DNA of 39,917 nt from Streptomyces sp. WZ.A104 (GTDB lineage: Bacteria; Actinomycetota; Actinomycetes; Streptomycetales; Streptomycetaceae). Position numbers and translations under genes: made by a program. Shown here in pieces: positions 1 to 8,702 of the stretch. The notes under the pieces are model-generated. The model worked only from the letters and a program-made list of their open reading frames with translations. It was not told the DNA's origin and did no database searches. Position 1 is the first letter of the stretch; every line of letters starts with the position of its first letter. The stretch lies in NCBI RefSeq assembly GCF_002382885.1, contig NZ_NWVL01000069.1, positions 1 to 39,917 of the forward strand. Direction: 5' to 3'.

Positions 1-2
1 CC

Positions 3-254
3 GAGGCGGCCCGCACCGTGCGCCTGGCCCGGGCGGAGGCCGAGGCGGCGCGCGAGACGGGCGCGGCCCGCGCCGAGGCCCAGGCCCGCTGGCTGCGGGT
101 GCACGGCGAGGTCGACCCGGCCACGCTGCACGCCCTGGCGGCGACCCGGCTCGCGGAGAACCTGCCGCGGATCGAAAGCCTCACGCTCTCCCCGGACGTG
201 CTCACCGGTCTGCTCACCAAGCTCGGTCGCCCGGACGGCGGGCCGGGCGCGTGA
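3..254 (+). CDS. SPFH/band 7 domain protein, C-terminal end (5' truncated)
   Basis: Only the last 83 codons are in the window; the frame is open from the left edge, so the start lies outside. The visible part is an Ala/Glu/Arg-rich helix (EAEAARETGAARAEAQA) followed by a segment with 'LAENLPRIESLTLSPDVL'. This layout is typical of the C-terminal coiled coil and tail of bacterial SPFH/band 7 (stomatin/prohibitin-like) proteins, which form membrane-associated oligomers. Its TGA stop overlaps the GTG start of the next gene (GTGA at 251-254), so the two are probably co-translated. The assignment rests on composition and the tail motif only; the SPFH domain itself is not visible. Confidence 0.6.
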   Translation, partial: EAARTVRLARAEAEAARETGAARAEAQARWLRVHGEVDPATLHALAATRLAENLPRIESLTLSPDVLTGLLTKLGRPDGGPGA

Positions 255-1150
255 GCCTGGCTCCCCGGGCGGTGCTGGTGCACCGGCGCACCGAGTACGA
301 GGAACTGCTCGCCCGGCACGGGACGCACGGGCAGGCCGCGTTCTTCCTCACGAGCCGGGGCCGGGCGATCGACGAGGTGGTCCGCCGCCACGAACGTACG
401 CGGCAGGCACTGCGGGACGTGGCGGCGGCCGTGCCGCTCACCTGGCGCTCCACCCGGGTCGAGCGTGCGGACCTGGACCGCTTCCTGTTCGCGCCGGAGG
501 ACGTGGTGGTCGTGGTCGGCCAGGACGGCCTGGTCGCCAACACAGCGAAGTACCTCTGCGGTCAGCCGGTGGTGGGCATCGACACCGATCCGGGGCGCAA
601 CCCCGGCGTCCTGGTCCGCCACCGCTGCGCCGACGCGGCCGCCCTGCTGCGCGCCGCGACCGCCGCCGGGGGCCGGGCGGAGGAGCTGACCATGGTCGAG
701 GCGGTCGCCGACGACACCCAGCGCCTGGTCGCGCTCAACGAGATCTACGTGGGTCCGCCCGGTCACCAGACGGCCCGCTACCGCCTGGGCCCGGACGGCG
801 GGGCGGCCCCGGGCGAGGCCCAGGCCTCCTCCGGGGTGCTCGTCGGCACGGGCACCGGCGCCACGGGCTGGCTCCGCTCGCTGTGGCTGGAGCGCGGCAG
901 CACCCTCACCCTGCCCGCGCCGGGCGACCCGCGGCTTCTCTGGTTCGTCCGCGAGGCCTGGCCCTCCCCCGCGACCGGGACGTCGAAGGTGGCGGGCGAG
1001 CTGGGGAGGGGGCAGGGGCTGCGGCTGACCGTGGAGTCGGACCGGATCACGGTCTTCGGCGACGGGATGGAGTCCGACGCCCTGGAGCTGACCTGGGGCC
1101 AGAGCGTACGGCTCGGCATCGCGGGGACGTCGCTGCGCCTGGTGACCTGA
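251..1150 (+). CDS. NAD kinase-like (ATP-NAD kinase fold) protein
   Basis: A 299-residue protein starting with GTG, overlapping the preceding stop by 4 bases. Residues 84-93 (DVVVVVGQDG) match the position of the NAD/diacylglycerol kinase GGDG motif, with Gln replacing the second Gly. Residues 161-164 (ALNE) and the Gly/Thr-rich stretch around 197-206 (LVGTGTGATG) correspond to the NE motif and substrate loop of NAD kinases. The overall order fits the ATP-NAD kinase superfamily, but the altered GGDG motif and lack of close similarity to NadK make true NAD kinase activity uncertain. Its neighbour suggests a membrane-linked partner of unknown role. Family membership is fairly secure; function is inferred. 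Confidence 0.7.
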   Translation: MSLAPRAVLVHRRTEYEELLARHGTHGQAAFFLTSRGRAIDEVVRRHERTRQALRDVAAAVPLTWRSTRVERADLDRFLFAPEDVVVVVGQDGLVANTAKYLCGQPVVGIDTDPGRNPGVLVRHRCADAAALLRAATAAGGRAEELTMVEAVADDTQRLVALNEIYVGPPGHQTARYRLGPDGGAAPGEAQASSGVLVGTGTGATGWLRSLWLERGSTLTLPAPGDPRLLWFVREAWPSPATGTSKVAGELGRGQGLRLTVESDRITVFGDGMESDALELTWGQSVRLGIAGTSLRLVT

Positions 1151-1224
1151 CCTCCGGTCCGGCCGGCCCGGTCGCTTCGCTACGGTGTGGGCGTACCGGC
1201 ACCGGAGAGCGGAGACCCAGCACC

Positions 1225-1728
1225 ATGACAGCCGATCCCCTCACCGCACCCTCCCGCAACACCCGTCCGCCCACGGCGCAGGCGGCGCTCGGGGTCGGGG
1301 TGATCGTCGAGGACGGGCAGGGGCGCGTGCTGCTGGGGCGACACCACAGCGGTTCGTGGGAGCTGCCCGGCGGCAAGGTCGACGCGACGCACGAGTCGGT
1401 CGCGGCGGCGGCCGCCCGGGAGCTGCGCGAGGAGACCGGTCTCGTGGTCGACGAGGCGTCCGTGGACGTCTTCGCGATGGTCCATGACGTGATCGGCGGG
1501 ATCAACCGCATCAGCATGGCGGCACTCGTACGCCTCGCGTCGGGTGTTCCGGAGGTGACCGAGCCGCATCTGATCAGCGCCTGGCGGTGGACCGTGCCCG
1601 AGGAGCTGCCGACGCCGCTGTTCGATCCGTCGGCGCAGATCCTGGCGGCCTGGCGGCCGGAGCTGGGCGTCACCCACCCGCCCGCGCATGTGCTGCGGAT
1701 CGTCCCGGCCGAGGAGACCGCGCGGTAA
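1225..1728 (+). CDS. NUDIX hydrolase
   Basis: A 167-residue protein whose ATG at 1225 is preceded by GGAGA at 1211-1215. The NUDIX box lies at about residues 52-75: GGKVDATHE, seven residues, then RELREETGL. The REUXEEXG metal-binding helix is intact. The first loop is one residue longer than the canonical Gx5E (here Gx6E). Such enzymes hydrolyse nucleoside diphosphates linked to another moiety, and this small single-domain form resembles MutT/ADP-sugar-type house-cleaning enzymes. Substrate cannot be read from sequence. It stands 74 bases after the NAD-kinase-like gene and may be a separate transcript. Confidence 0.88.
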   Translation: MTADPLTAPSRNTRPPTAQAALGVGVIVEDGQGRVLLGRHHSGSWELPGGKVDATHESVAAAAARELREETGLVVDEASVDVFAMVHDVIGGINRISMAALVRLASGVPEVTEPHLISAWRWTVPEELPTPLFDPSAQILAAWRPELGVTHPPAHVLRIVPAEETAR

Positions 1729-1804
1729 CGGATGCGTACAGATGCGGGTGAATCGGACCGGATGTATGAATGAGGGACCATCCGCGCGATCGGAGTAGGC
1801 CCCC

Positions 1805-2209
1805 ATGGACGATTACCCGCTCCTGAACGTCTTCCTGACCATGCTGTACCTGTTCCTCTGGGTCATGTGGTTCTTCCTGCTGTTCAAGGTGATCACCGAC
1901 CTCTTCCGGGACCACTCGCTGAACGGCTGGGCCAAGGCGGGCTGGCTGGTCCTCGTGATCCTGCTGCCCTACCTGGGCGTGCTGATCTACCTCATCGTCC
2001 GCGGGCGCAGCATGCACGAGCGTGACGCCCAGCTGGCCAAGGACTCGGAGGCGGCTTTCCGGAAGTACGTACAGGAAGCCGCGGGAACGCAGGGCGGGTC
2101 CGGCGGGAACGGCCATGTGACCGATCTGGCGAAGCTCGCGGAGCTCAAGGACAAGGGCGCGCTCACCCCCGAGGAGTACGACCGGGCCAAGGCGAGGCTC
2201 CTCGCCTGA
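1805..2209 (+). CDS. SHOCT-domain membrane protein with PLDc_N-like N terminus
   Basis: A 134-residue protein; GGAG sits at 1793-1796, nine bases before the ATG. Two hydrophobic helices (about residues 8-32 and 44-66) are followed by a basic/acidic linker and a C-terminal SHOCT module (about 105-134: LAKLAELKDKGALTPEEYD, then KARLL). The N-terminal part resembles the two-helix region found ahead of phospholipase D-like proteins (PLDc_N). SHOCT modules are thought to mediate oligomerisation. Streptomyces genomes carry several such proteins; no specific role is known. Confidence 0.85.
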   Translation: MDDYPLLNVFLTMLYLFLWVMWFFLLFKVITDLFRDHSLNGWAKAGWLVLVILLPYLGVLIYLIVRGRSMHERDAQLAKDSEAAFRKYVQEAAGTQGGSGGNGHVTDLAKLAELKDKGALTPEEYDRAKARLLA

Positions 2210-2228
2210 GGGCCCGGTCGCTCAGGCG
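2203..2228. terminator. Bidirectional terminator between convergent genes
   Basis: An 8-bp perfect inverted repeat, cgcctgag (2203-2210) and ctcaggcg (2221-2228), with a 10-base loop. It contains the stop codons of both the SHOCT gene (2207-2209) and the convergent DUF6271 gene (2222-2224). It lacks a T-run, as is usual in high-GC actinobacteria. Confidence 0.55.
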
Positions 2229-3547
2229 CCGTTCAGCGCCCTCGCCGCTTCCCCGGAGCGGGCCGCCCGCATCAGCGGCTGCCAGGCGTCGATGAGGAGG
2301 GCGAAGTCGGCCATGTCGTCCGCCGCCTTGTCCAGCAGCTCTTGGCGGCGGGCGGCCATGGCGTCGGCGACGTCGGTGTAGCGGTGGCCCAGGGTGCGGT
2401 AGGCCCGGTCGAGCACGTCGAGCCGTTCCCCGTTCTCCGTAAGGTCGAGCAGGGTGCTTTCCCTGACGTACCCGGCGACGAGGGAGGCGCGCACGTGCCC
2501 GTCGCCGTCGAGGAGGCTCTCGCCCGCGGCGGTCATACGGGCGTAGACGGCGTTGAAGTAGTGCATCGACAGCAGGAACCGCACGAAGCGGAGCTGGTAG
2601 GCGAGGAAGCCCCGGTCGGTGCGGCGCTCGCCGGTGTAGTAGTTGACGATGTGGCGGTTGTGCAGGACGCCGGGGAGCTTCGCGTCGTGCACCAGGTGGG
2701 TGAGGAAGTAGTCGCTGCCGATGGTGTCGGTGGCGGGTGGCAGGGGGACGCGTTCGTAGACGTCGTCGATGAAGCTGATGTTGCACATGTCCACCCGTGC
2801 CGGGCTGACGGCGGTGAGGGTGGTGTGGTCGCGGGTGAAGGGTGTGGTGCCGGCGCCCCGGAAGGACTCGTCCACCAGCTTCCGCCGCCAGATCTCCGGG
2901 CACTCGGCGGGGATCGAGAGACCGACGACGTCGTGGTAGACGGCCGGGTCGGCCCGGCTCATCTCCTCCAGGTCCACCGACATCTCGCCGATGAAGGAGC
3001 CGCCGACCAGCGCCACCGGCCGGTCCGCGCAGGCCGGGTCGAGCCGGGTCCTGGTGGGATGACCGGCGGCGGCCACGTCGGCGGCCCGTCGCCCGAGGGA
3101 CGTCAGCTCGTGGTGGACGGGGAATACGGGCTCTCCCTCGTGACTCTGGTAGCGGCCGTCGGAGTCCCTCCGGTGGACGGACGTACAGCCCAGGGCGCTC
3201 GCGACGAGGAACGCCCGGTTGGTGCAGGCGCCGTAGGACACGCCGTCGGGCAGCATCAGGCCGAGCACCCGGTCGGCCTCTTCGGTGCCGGACCGTTCCA
3301 GGGCCGTACGCAGGAACGTCCGCTGCCGCTCCTCGTCGAGGTGGTGGACGACGACTCCGGGGGCCGGGCGCAGCGCGTCGGCAGCCGCGCGGTTCCCGGC
3401 GAGCGCGGCCGGTTCGGAGGTGTCGAGGATCAGCAGCCGGACCTCGGCGCCGAAGCGGCGGGCCGCGTACTCCGCTTCCGCGCCGAGCGCCGCGATGGCT
3501 TCGGTGCAGGCCCGGTTGGTGGGGAGGGCTAGGCAGATACGTCGCAT
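2222..3547 (-). CDS. DUF6271 family protein (possible GT-A-like enzyme)
   Basis: A 441-residue protein, the last gene of the minus-strand operon. Its ATG (3545-3547) lies inside the end of the hydroxylase gene (19-base overlap), with GGAAAG just upstream as ribosome binding site. I recognise it as resembling DUF6271 proteins, whose biochemistry is not known to me. Visible traits: an N-terminal beta-strand start (MRRICLALPTNRAC), a strand with LLILDTSEP near residue 38, NRAFL at 110-114 and RRDSDGRY near 126-133. The order of an early Rossmann-like half followed by a DSD (128-130) resembles the DxD of GT-A glycosyltransferases; this is inference only. No signal peptide or clear membrane helix. 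Context suggests a tailoring step in the adjacent carrier-protein pathway. Confidence 0.7.
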   Translation of the reverse strand: MRRICLALPTNRACTEAIAALGAEAEYAARRFGAEVRLLILDTSEPAALAGNRAAADALRPAPGVVVHHLDEERQRTFLRTALERSGTEEADRVLGLMLPDGVSYGACTNRAFLVASALGCTSVHRRDSDGRYQSHEGEPVFPVHHELTSLGRRAADVAAAGHPTRTRLDPACADRPVALVGGSFIGEMSVDLEEMSRADPAVYHDVVGLSIPAECPEIWRRKLVDESFRGAGTTPFTRDHTTLTAVSPARVDMCNISFIDDVYERVPLPPATDTIGSDYFLTHLVHDAKLPGVLHNRHIVNYYTGERRTDRGFLAYQLRFVRFLLSMHYFNAVYARMTAAGESLLDGDGHVRASLVAGYVRESTLLDLTENGERLDVLDRAYRTLGHRYTDVADAMAARRQELLDKAADDMADFALLIDAWQPLMRAARSGEAARALNGA

Positions 3548-4647
3548 GCCGGCTTTCCGCTCGTGTCCCCGGCCCGGGCCGCCGGCCCGTCCGCGTCTTC
3601 CGTCTCGTCCTTGTCGTGCCACGAGGTGAGGCCGAGGAGGCGGCGGCCGAGGCCGTCCAGGGTGGCCGTCTCGTACCGGAGGGACTCGTGCCGGATCGCG
3701 TCCCCGGCCAGTGTCCTGTTCCAGCGCGGGGTCCTGAGGTGCCGCCAGGACTCGACCCGGGAGGAGCGCAGCGTCTCGTGTTCCTCCAGCGCGGGCATCA
3801 TGGCGAGGTACTGGACCGCCCGCGCCCCGTCCCGCGAGGTGTTGCGCGCCACGCCGTGGGCGAGGAGGCCGTTCCAGATCAGCAGGTCGCCCGGGCGGAG
3901 ATCCGGCCGTACGACGGGGAACTCGTCCCGGTCGACGGCGGGTCTGATCGGGTCCCGGTCCTCCGGCTGCACGGCCTTCCACCGGTCGAACCGGCGGAAC
4001 AGCTCGGGCGAGCACTGGAAACCGCCCAGCTCGGGCCGTGTGTCGTTGAGCGCGATGATCCCCTGGACGCGCTGCGGGGGAACGTCGAGCGTGGTGTCGA
4101 TGTCCCAGTGCAGCTCGATGTCGAAGCCCCGGTCCGTGGGCTCGATCAGGGCCCGGTCGCGGTTCTTGATGTTGGGCGGGTTGAGGTTGAGCCGGTCCAG
4201 GGTCACCCACAGCTCCTCACAGTCCCAGACGTCGACGAACGCGTCGTACACCCGCCGCGTCATGCGGCTGTCCCAGAGGAGCTGGTGGTGGTACGCCTCC
4301 ACGAAGCCGTAGATGTGGAGCTGGCGGTCCAGGTCCGAGCGGAACGGCCGGTCCTCGTGCCAGCTGTCGGGCCGGTTCGGGTCGAGGCCCTGGAAGTCCC
4401 AGGTGAAGTCGAGGAGCCTGCGCGCGGCGGCCGCGGGGATCGCCTCGCGTACGACGACGTAGCCGTAGGTCTGCCAGTGCGCGAAGTCCTCCTCGCTGAG
4501 CACCCGCAGCGGGCGCGACTTGTCGAGTTCGCGCAGGGAGGTCTGCGCGAGGTACGACTCCCCGTCCGCGCTGAAGTACGGGGTGTTCGAGGCGGCGCGG
4601 TGCAGGTGGGGACGGCGTCGGATGCGGGCGGGGCGCGGCGTCGGCAT
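3529..4647 (-). CDS. Phytanoyl-CoA dioxygenase (PhyH) family hydroxylase
   Basis: A 372-residue Fe(II)/2-oxoglutarate-dependent oxygenase of the PhyH family. The metal-binding HxD is H180-W-D182 and the distal His is H264 (LLAHGVARNT), followed by R276 as the likely 2-oxoglutarate salt-bridge residue, so the active site looks complete. The ATG at 4647 has GGAAGGA eight bases upstream. It sits between the exporter genes and DUF6271, overlapping the latter by 19 bases. PhyH members in peptide pathways often hydroxylate amino acids, free or tethered to a carrier protein. Since the divergent operon encodes a carrier-protein aminoacylation set, hydroxylation of the carried or finished amino acid is a reasonable inference. 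Confidence 0.85.
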   Translation of the reverse strand: MPTPRPARIRRRPHLHRAASNTPYFSADGESYLAQTSLRELDKSRPLRVLSEEDFAHWQTYGYVVVREAIPAAAARRLLDFTWDFQGLDPNRPDSWHEDRPFRSDLDRQLHIYGFVEAYHHQLLWDSRMTRRVYDAFVDVWDCEELWVTLDRLNLNPPNIKNRDRALIEPTDRGFDIELHWDIDTTLDVPPQRVQGIIALNDTRPELGGFQCSPELFRRFDRWKAVQPEDRDPIRPAVDRDEFPVVRPDLRPGDLLIWNGLLAHGVARNTSRDGARAVQYLAMMPALEEHETLRSSRVESWRHLRTPRWNRTLAGDAIRHESLRYETATLDGLGRRLLGLTSWHDKDETEDADGPAARAGDTSGKPACDVSA

Positions 4648-4679
4648 GGGGTCCTTCCCGGGAGGGGGTGGGGTGTCGG

Positions 4680-6461
4680 TCAGCGGTAGGCGCGGGCCTG
4701 GAGCTCGAAGAGCTCCGCGTAGAGGCCCCGCCGGGCGAGGAGCTGGTCGTGGCTGCCGTGTTCGTGGACCGTGCCGTTCTCCAGCACGACGATCAGATCG
4801 GCGGACCGGACCGTGGAGAACCGGTGGGAGATGAAGAGGGTCAGCGAGCCGGAGTCGGAGCGGGCCCGGTCGGCCGCGTCGGTGAACCGCTGGAACAGCT
4901 CGTGCTCGGCGGCCGCGTCCAGGGCGGAGGCCGGTTCGTCGAGCAGCATCAGCAGCGGGTCCTCCCGGAGGAGGCAGCGGGCGAGGCCGAGCAGCTGCCA
5001 CTGACCGCCGGACAGTTCGGCGCCGTCGCCGTACCCCTTGCCGAGCAGTCCGTCCAGGCCGTCCGGCACCCGGTCGAGCACCCGCTCGGCGCGGGCCTCG
5101 GCGATCGCCTCGCGCAGGGCGGGGTCGTCGTGCAGGGCGGGCAGCCGTCCGACCCCCACGTTCTCGCGCAGCGGCAGTTCGAGCCGGGCGAAGTCCTGGA
5201 AGAGGGGGGCGATCCGGGCGGACCATTGTGCGGGGTCGAGGTCGTTCAGGTCGGTGCCGTCCACCAGGATGCGGCCGGAGGTGGGGCGGTACATCCCGCA
5301 CAACAGCTTGACCAGGGTGGACTTGCCCGCGCCGTTCTCCCCGACGAGGGCGACGGTCGCTCCGGCGGGGAGGGTGAGGCTGACGTCGGCGAGCACGTCA
5401 CGGTCGCTGCCGGGGTAGCGGAAGGACACGCTCTCCAGGCGGATGCCCTGCTCCAGCCGGGCCGGGGCGGGACGCGAGGCCGGGCCTGGTTCCTCGGCCG
5501 CCATGGCGCGGAGCCGGTCGAGGCGTTCGAAGGTACGGCCGGCGCCCTGGAGCATCGCGAGCAGGCCGAGCCCGCTCGCCACCTGGACGCTGACCTGCAC
5601 CGCGAGCGCGATGACGAGAATGATGTCGCCGGCCCCGGCGGCTCCGTCCAGCGCCTGGCGGATCACCAGCCACAGTCCGCCTCCGTAGGCGAGCGCGAAC
5701 AGCAGCTGCCCGCCTGCCCGCAGGGCGGCCGCGCGCAGGGCGGCACGCCGCAGCAGATCGGTGGACCGCTGCCAGGCCGCCGCCTGGAGCCGCATCAGTT
5801 CCCCCTCCGCACCGGCGAGGCGGGCCTCGGGCACGGAGTGCCCGGACGTCGCGAGCGCCAGCAGGTGGCGGCTGAGCCGGGTGGACTCCGCGGAGCGCTC
5901 CTTGGCCCTGTCGAGGACGGCCTGGGCGCGGTCGGCGACCAGGACCGGCGGCACCGCCGCGAGGGGCAGCAGCGCGAGCCACGGGTTGACGGTGGCGAGG
6001 ATGACGGTGGTGATGACGGCCTGGAGGGCGAGGCCGCAGATCTGGAGTACGGCCTCCAGCGAGGCCCTGGTACGGGACACGTCCTCGCGGACCAGCGTCA
6101 GCGTGTCGGCGAACTCCGCGCTGTCCAGGTGTTCCAGGCCGCGGGTGCCGTTGGAGACGGCCAGCACCTGCTGGTGCAGCGCGGTCTCCTGCTGTTCGCC
6201 CAGCTCGAAGTAGAAGAGGTGCGCGAAGTGCCCCATGGACAGTTCGAGGACCAGGGCGACGGCGACGCCGACGGCGAGCCAGGCGGTGGTGGCCACGGCT
6301 CCGTCGAGGGCGCTGTCGGTGAACTCCCGCAGCAGCAGGGCCATCGCGGGGGTGGCCAGGAGGCCGACGAGGAGCAGGAGGGCCGCGGTGTGGAGGCGCC
6401 TGCGGTCCAGCCGGTGGGCCAGGACGAGCAGGGTGCGTACGGCCGTGAAGAGGGTGGTCAC
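4680..6461 (-). CDS. ABC exporter half-transporter (TMD-NBD), second subunit
   Basis: A 593-residue type IV ABC exporter subunit: N-terminal membrane domain (about 1-300, several hydrophobic helices) and C-terminal ATPase. Walker A GENGAGKST is at 374-382, signature LSGGQWQ at 483-489, Walker B LLMLLDEP near 503 and the switch His in ISHRFST at 546. The GTG start (6461) overlaps the TGA of the preceding half-transporter (GTGA, 6461-6458), so the two are translationally coupled and probably form a heterodimer. The signature has Trp instead of the usual Arg (QWQ), as in its partner. Location in the operon with tailoring genes suggests export of the locus product. Confidence 0.9.
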   Translation of the reverse strand: MTTLFTAVRTLLVLAHRLDRRRLHTAALLLLVGLLATPAMALLLREFTDSALDGAVATTAWLAVGVAVALVLELSMGHFAHLFYFELGEQQETALHQQVLAVSNGTRGLEHLDSAEFADTLTLVREDVSRTRASLEAVLQICGLALQAVITTVILATVNPWLALLPLAAVPPVLVADRAQAVLDRAKERSAESTRLSRHLLALATSGHSVPEARLAGAEGELMRLQAAAWQRSTDLLRRAALRAAALRAGGQLLFALAYGGGLWLVIRQALDGAAGAGDIILVIALAVQVSVQVASGLGLLAMLQGAGRTFERLDRLRAMAAEEPGPASRPAPARLEQGIRLESVSFRYPGSDRDVLADVSLTLPAGATVALVGENGAGKSTLVKLLCGMYRPTSGRILVDGTDLNDLDPAQWSARIAPLFQDFARLELPLRENVGVGRLPALHDDPALREAIAEARAERVLDRVPDGLDGLLGKGYGDGAELSGGQWQLLGLARCLLREDPLLMLLDEPASALDAAAEHELFQRFTDAADRARSDSGSLTLFISHRFSTVRSADLIVVLENGTVHEHGSHDQLLARRGLYAELFELQARAYR

Positions 6462-8383
6462 CGGGCCTCCTCCGGGACGGGACCGGCGAAGCGCTGCGCC
6501 TGGAGGCGGAACAGTTCGGCGTACCGGCCGCCGAGGGCGGTCAGCTCCTCGTGGGTGCCCTGTTCGGCGACCTTGCCGTGCTCCAGGACGACGATGCGGT
6601 CGGCCCGGCGTACGGTCGAGAAGCGGTGCGAGATGACCACGCTGGTCAGCCCCTTGGTCATGGTGAGGAAGCGGTCGAAGAACTCCACCTCGGCGCGGAC
6701 GTCCAGCTGGGCCGTCGGCTCGTCCAGGACGAGCAGGTGCGACCCGCGCTCGGCGGCGTAGAACGCGCGGGCGAGCGCGACGCGTTGCCACTGTCCGCCG
6801 GAGAGGTCGACGCCGCCTTCGTACTGGCGGGAGAGCACGGTGTCCGGGCCCTCCGGCAGCCGGGCCAGGATGTCGTCCAGGCCCGCGCGGGCCACGGCGG
6901 CGTCGAATGCGCGGGGGTCGGGGGTGGCGCCGCCGGGGGCGCCGAGCACGACGTTGTCGCGCAGGGACAGCTCGTACTGGTTGAACTTCTGGAAGATGAC
7001 GGCCAGTCGGCGCTGCCATTCGCTGTCGGACAGGTTCCTCACGTCCGTGCCGTCGGCCGTGATGCGTCCGGACGACGGTTCGTGGAGGCGGGTGAGCAGC
7101 TTGACCAGGGTGGTCTTGCCCGCGCCGTTGAGGCCGACGACGGCGGTCGAACGGCCCGCCTCGATCTCCAGGTCGAGATGGTCGAGCACGGCGGGTCCGT
7201 CGGGGGTGTAGCGGAAGACGACGTCCTCGAACCGGATGCCCCGGGTCGGCGGGCCTCCGGCCGGAGCCGTGGCGCCGGCGGCGGCCGGGGGGACGGAGGC
7301 AGCCGGTGGGCCGGAGGCGGCCCGGGGAATCGCCGTCTCCTCGGCGGCTCGGCGCGTGAAGGCGGTGAGGGAGTCGTACGACTGCATGCCGTACAGGGTC
7401 TGCACATCGCACTCGGGGAAGTAGACCCCGAACCGCATGGGGATGAGCACGGCCTGGAGCGCGACCGCCATGGTCAGCAGCGACAGCTCACCGCGGGCGG
7501 CGGGCCCGGCGAGCAGCAGCAGGACGCCTGTGCCGCCCGCCAGACCGACCAGGGCCAGCACGACGAACGGCCCCATCAGGATGCGGCGGCGCCCCGCCCA
7601 CAGCGGGTCGAGGTAGTCCCGCATGTCCTGGTGATGGCGGGTCCGGAACCAGTCGGCAAGACCCAGGACGCGGATCTCCTTGGCGGCATCGGTGCCCCCG
7701 GCGGTCCGGAGCATGTACGCGATACGGCGCCGCTGTCCGGCCATGTCCTGGTAGAGCTCGGAGAACCGGCCGAGCGAGCCGCGCTGTCCGAACCGCAGGA
7801 CCAGCGCGGTGGCCCCGGTCAGGATGCCCGCCCACGGGGAGAGAGTGACCCCGACGAGCACGACGGCCCCCAGGAGCTGGGTGTAGCGGGCGATCAGCGC
7901 GATCGCCCCGCCCACCGCGTCGCCCGGCGTGGGCAGCAGCCGGTCGAAGGCGCCCCTGGCGTCGCTGAGCAGGTCGAGGGTCTCCTCGCGTTCCAGCATC
8001 GAGACCGGCGAGCGGCGCAGGGCGGTGTCCATCAGCCCGGTCACGCACTGCCCGTCCACCTTGCGCGTCGCCACCTCGCCGAGCACGGCCTGCAAGGGGG
8101 CCAGCAACTGCTGGAGGACGAAGGCGCCGAGGGCCAGGAACAGGGCGGCGAACACCCCGGTCGTACCGCCGGACACGGCCTGGGCGTCCGGCAGCCGGTC
8201 CAGCAGCACGCTCATCCAGACGATGAAGGCCAACGGAAGGAGGCCGATGAGGACGTTGAGGACGACGGCGGCCGACAGCAGCCCGCCGCCCACGCGCGGC
8301 AGCAGTCGCAGCAGGACGAGCCAACGGCCGACGCGGGCGCGTACGAAGGGCACGGCACGCGAGGCAGGGGGCGACGATGACAA
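6458..8383 (-). CDS. ABC exporter half-transporter (TMD-NBD), first subunit
   Basis: A 641-residue ABC exporter subunit if started at TTG 8383, which has a strong GAGGAG six bases upstream. The frame stays open to ATG 8509, but that extension encodes low-complexity Arg/Ser/Pro-rich sequence from a degenerate repeat region and lacks a ribosome binding site. A GTG at 8353 is another option. Membrane helices span about residues 35-320. The ATPase has Walker A GLNGAGKTT (417-425), signature LSGGQWQ (527-533), Walker B LLVLDEP (550-556) and H586 in ISHRFST. Pairs with the downstream half-transporter through a 4-base overlap. Likely exports the product of the adjacent biosynthetic genes. Confidence 0.88.
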   Translation of the reverse strand: MSSSPPASRAVPFVRARVGRWLVLLRLLPRVGGGLLSAAVVLNVLIGLLPLAFIVWMSVLLDRLPDAQAVSGGTTGVFAALFLALGAFVLQQLLAPLQAVLGEVATRKVDGQCVTGLMDTALRRSPVSMLEREETLDLLSDARGAFDRLLPTPGDAVGGAIALIARYTQLLGAVVLVGVTLSPWAGILTGATALVLRFGQRGSLGRFSELYQDMAGQRRRIAYMLRTAGGTDAAKEIRVLGLADWFRTRHHQDMRDYLDPLWAGRRRILMGPFVVLALVGLAGGTGVLLLLAGPAARGELSLLTMAVALQAVLIPMRFGVYFPECDVQTLYGMQSYDSLTAFTRRAAEETAIPRAASGPPAASVPPAAAGATAPAGGPPTRGIRFEDVVFRYTPDGPAVLDHLDLEIEAGRSTAVVGLNGAGKTTLVKLLTRLHEPSSGRITADGTDVRNLSDSEWQRRLAVIFQKFNQYELSLRDNVVLGAPGGATPDPRAFDAAVARAGLDDILARLPEGPDTVLSRQYEGGVDLSGGQWQRVALARAFYAAERGSHLLVLDEPTAQLDVRAEVEFFDRFLTMTKGLTSVVISHRFSTVRRADRIVVLEHGKVAEQGTHEELTALGGRYAELFRLQAQRFAGPVPEEAR

Positions 8384-8405
8384 GCGCTTCTCCTCGGTCG
8401 GGCAG

Positions 8406-8452
8406 GCGGACGAGCGAGCGGTGGAGCAGGCGGGCGGGCGGACGAGCGAGCG
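8406..8452. repeat. Degenerate direct repeats upstream of the exporter gene
   Basis: gcggacgagcgagcg occurs exactly at 8406-8420 and 8438-8452, 32 bases apart, inside a longer stretch of gcagg/gcgag-type sequence reaching to about 8560. Translating this stretch gives Arg/Ser/Pro-rich low-complexity peptide, one reason for rejecting the farthest upstream start of the exporter gene. Confidence 0.6.
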
Positions 8453-8596
8453 CTCGGGCAAACGGTCGTGCAGACCGTCGAGCAGGCAGTCGTGCAGGCG
8501 ATCTGTCATGCCCGCAATCAGTCAGGCGGGCGATCGGGCAACCGGTGGTGCAGGCCGCGAGCGGGCGGGGGCGGCCCCCGGGGGATGCCCCACACA

Positions 8597-8610
8597 ATTG
8601 GTCCAGACCT
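8597..8610. promoter_or_regulatory. DasR/GntR-HutC-type operator (dre-like), site 1
   Basis: ATTGGTCCAGACCT contains the near-perfect palindrome GGTCCAGACC. The known DasR responsive element is close to ACTGGTCTAGACCACT, and this site keeps the GGTC-AGACC core with one central change. DasR is the GlcNAc-responsive GntR/HutC regulator that controls chitin uptake and several antibiotic clusters in Streptomyces. Another HutC-family protein could also bind this motif. Confidence 0.5.
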
Positions 8611-8702
8611 CCTGCGCTGTCAAGTGCCGTATTGGAAGGCGGACATGAGGAGGATCTCGTTCCGGAGGTGGCCCCGATCCCGTCGGTCGATGAGGATTCA
8701 AC

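Noticed and set aside
4668..8380. Long open frames (up to about 700 codons) on the plus strand opposite the ABC exporter genes
   Set aside because: They are antisense shadows of GC-rich coding sequence; they are Gly/Gln/Val-rich, have no domain, and the minus-strand frames have complete ABC motifs.
8384..8509. N-terminal extension of the exporter gene from ATG 8509
   Set aside because: Encodes low-complexity sequence from degenerate DNA repeats and lacks a ribosome binding site; TTG 8383 has a strong one.
8400..8560. Repeated units considered as a CRISPR array
   Set aside because: Units are degenerate, of irregular spacing and without distinct spacers; no cas genes nearby.
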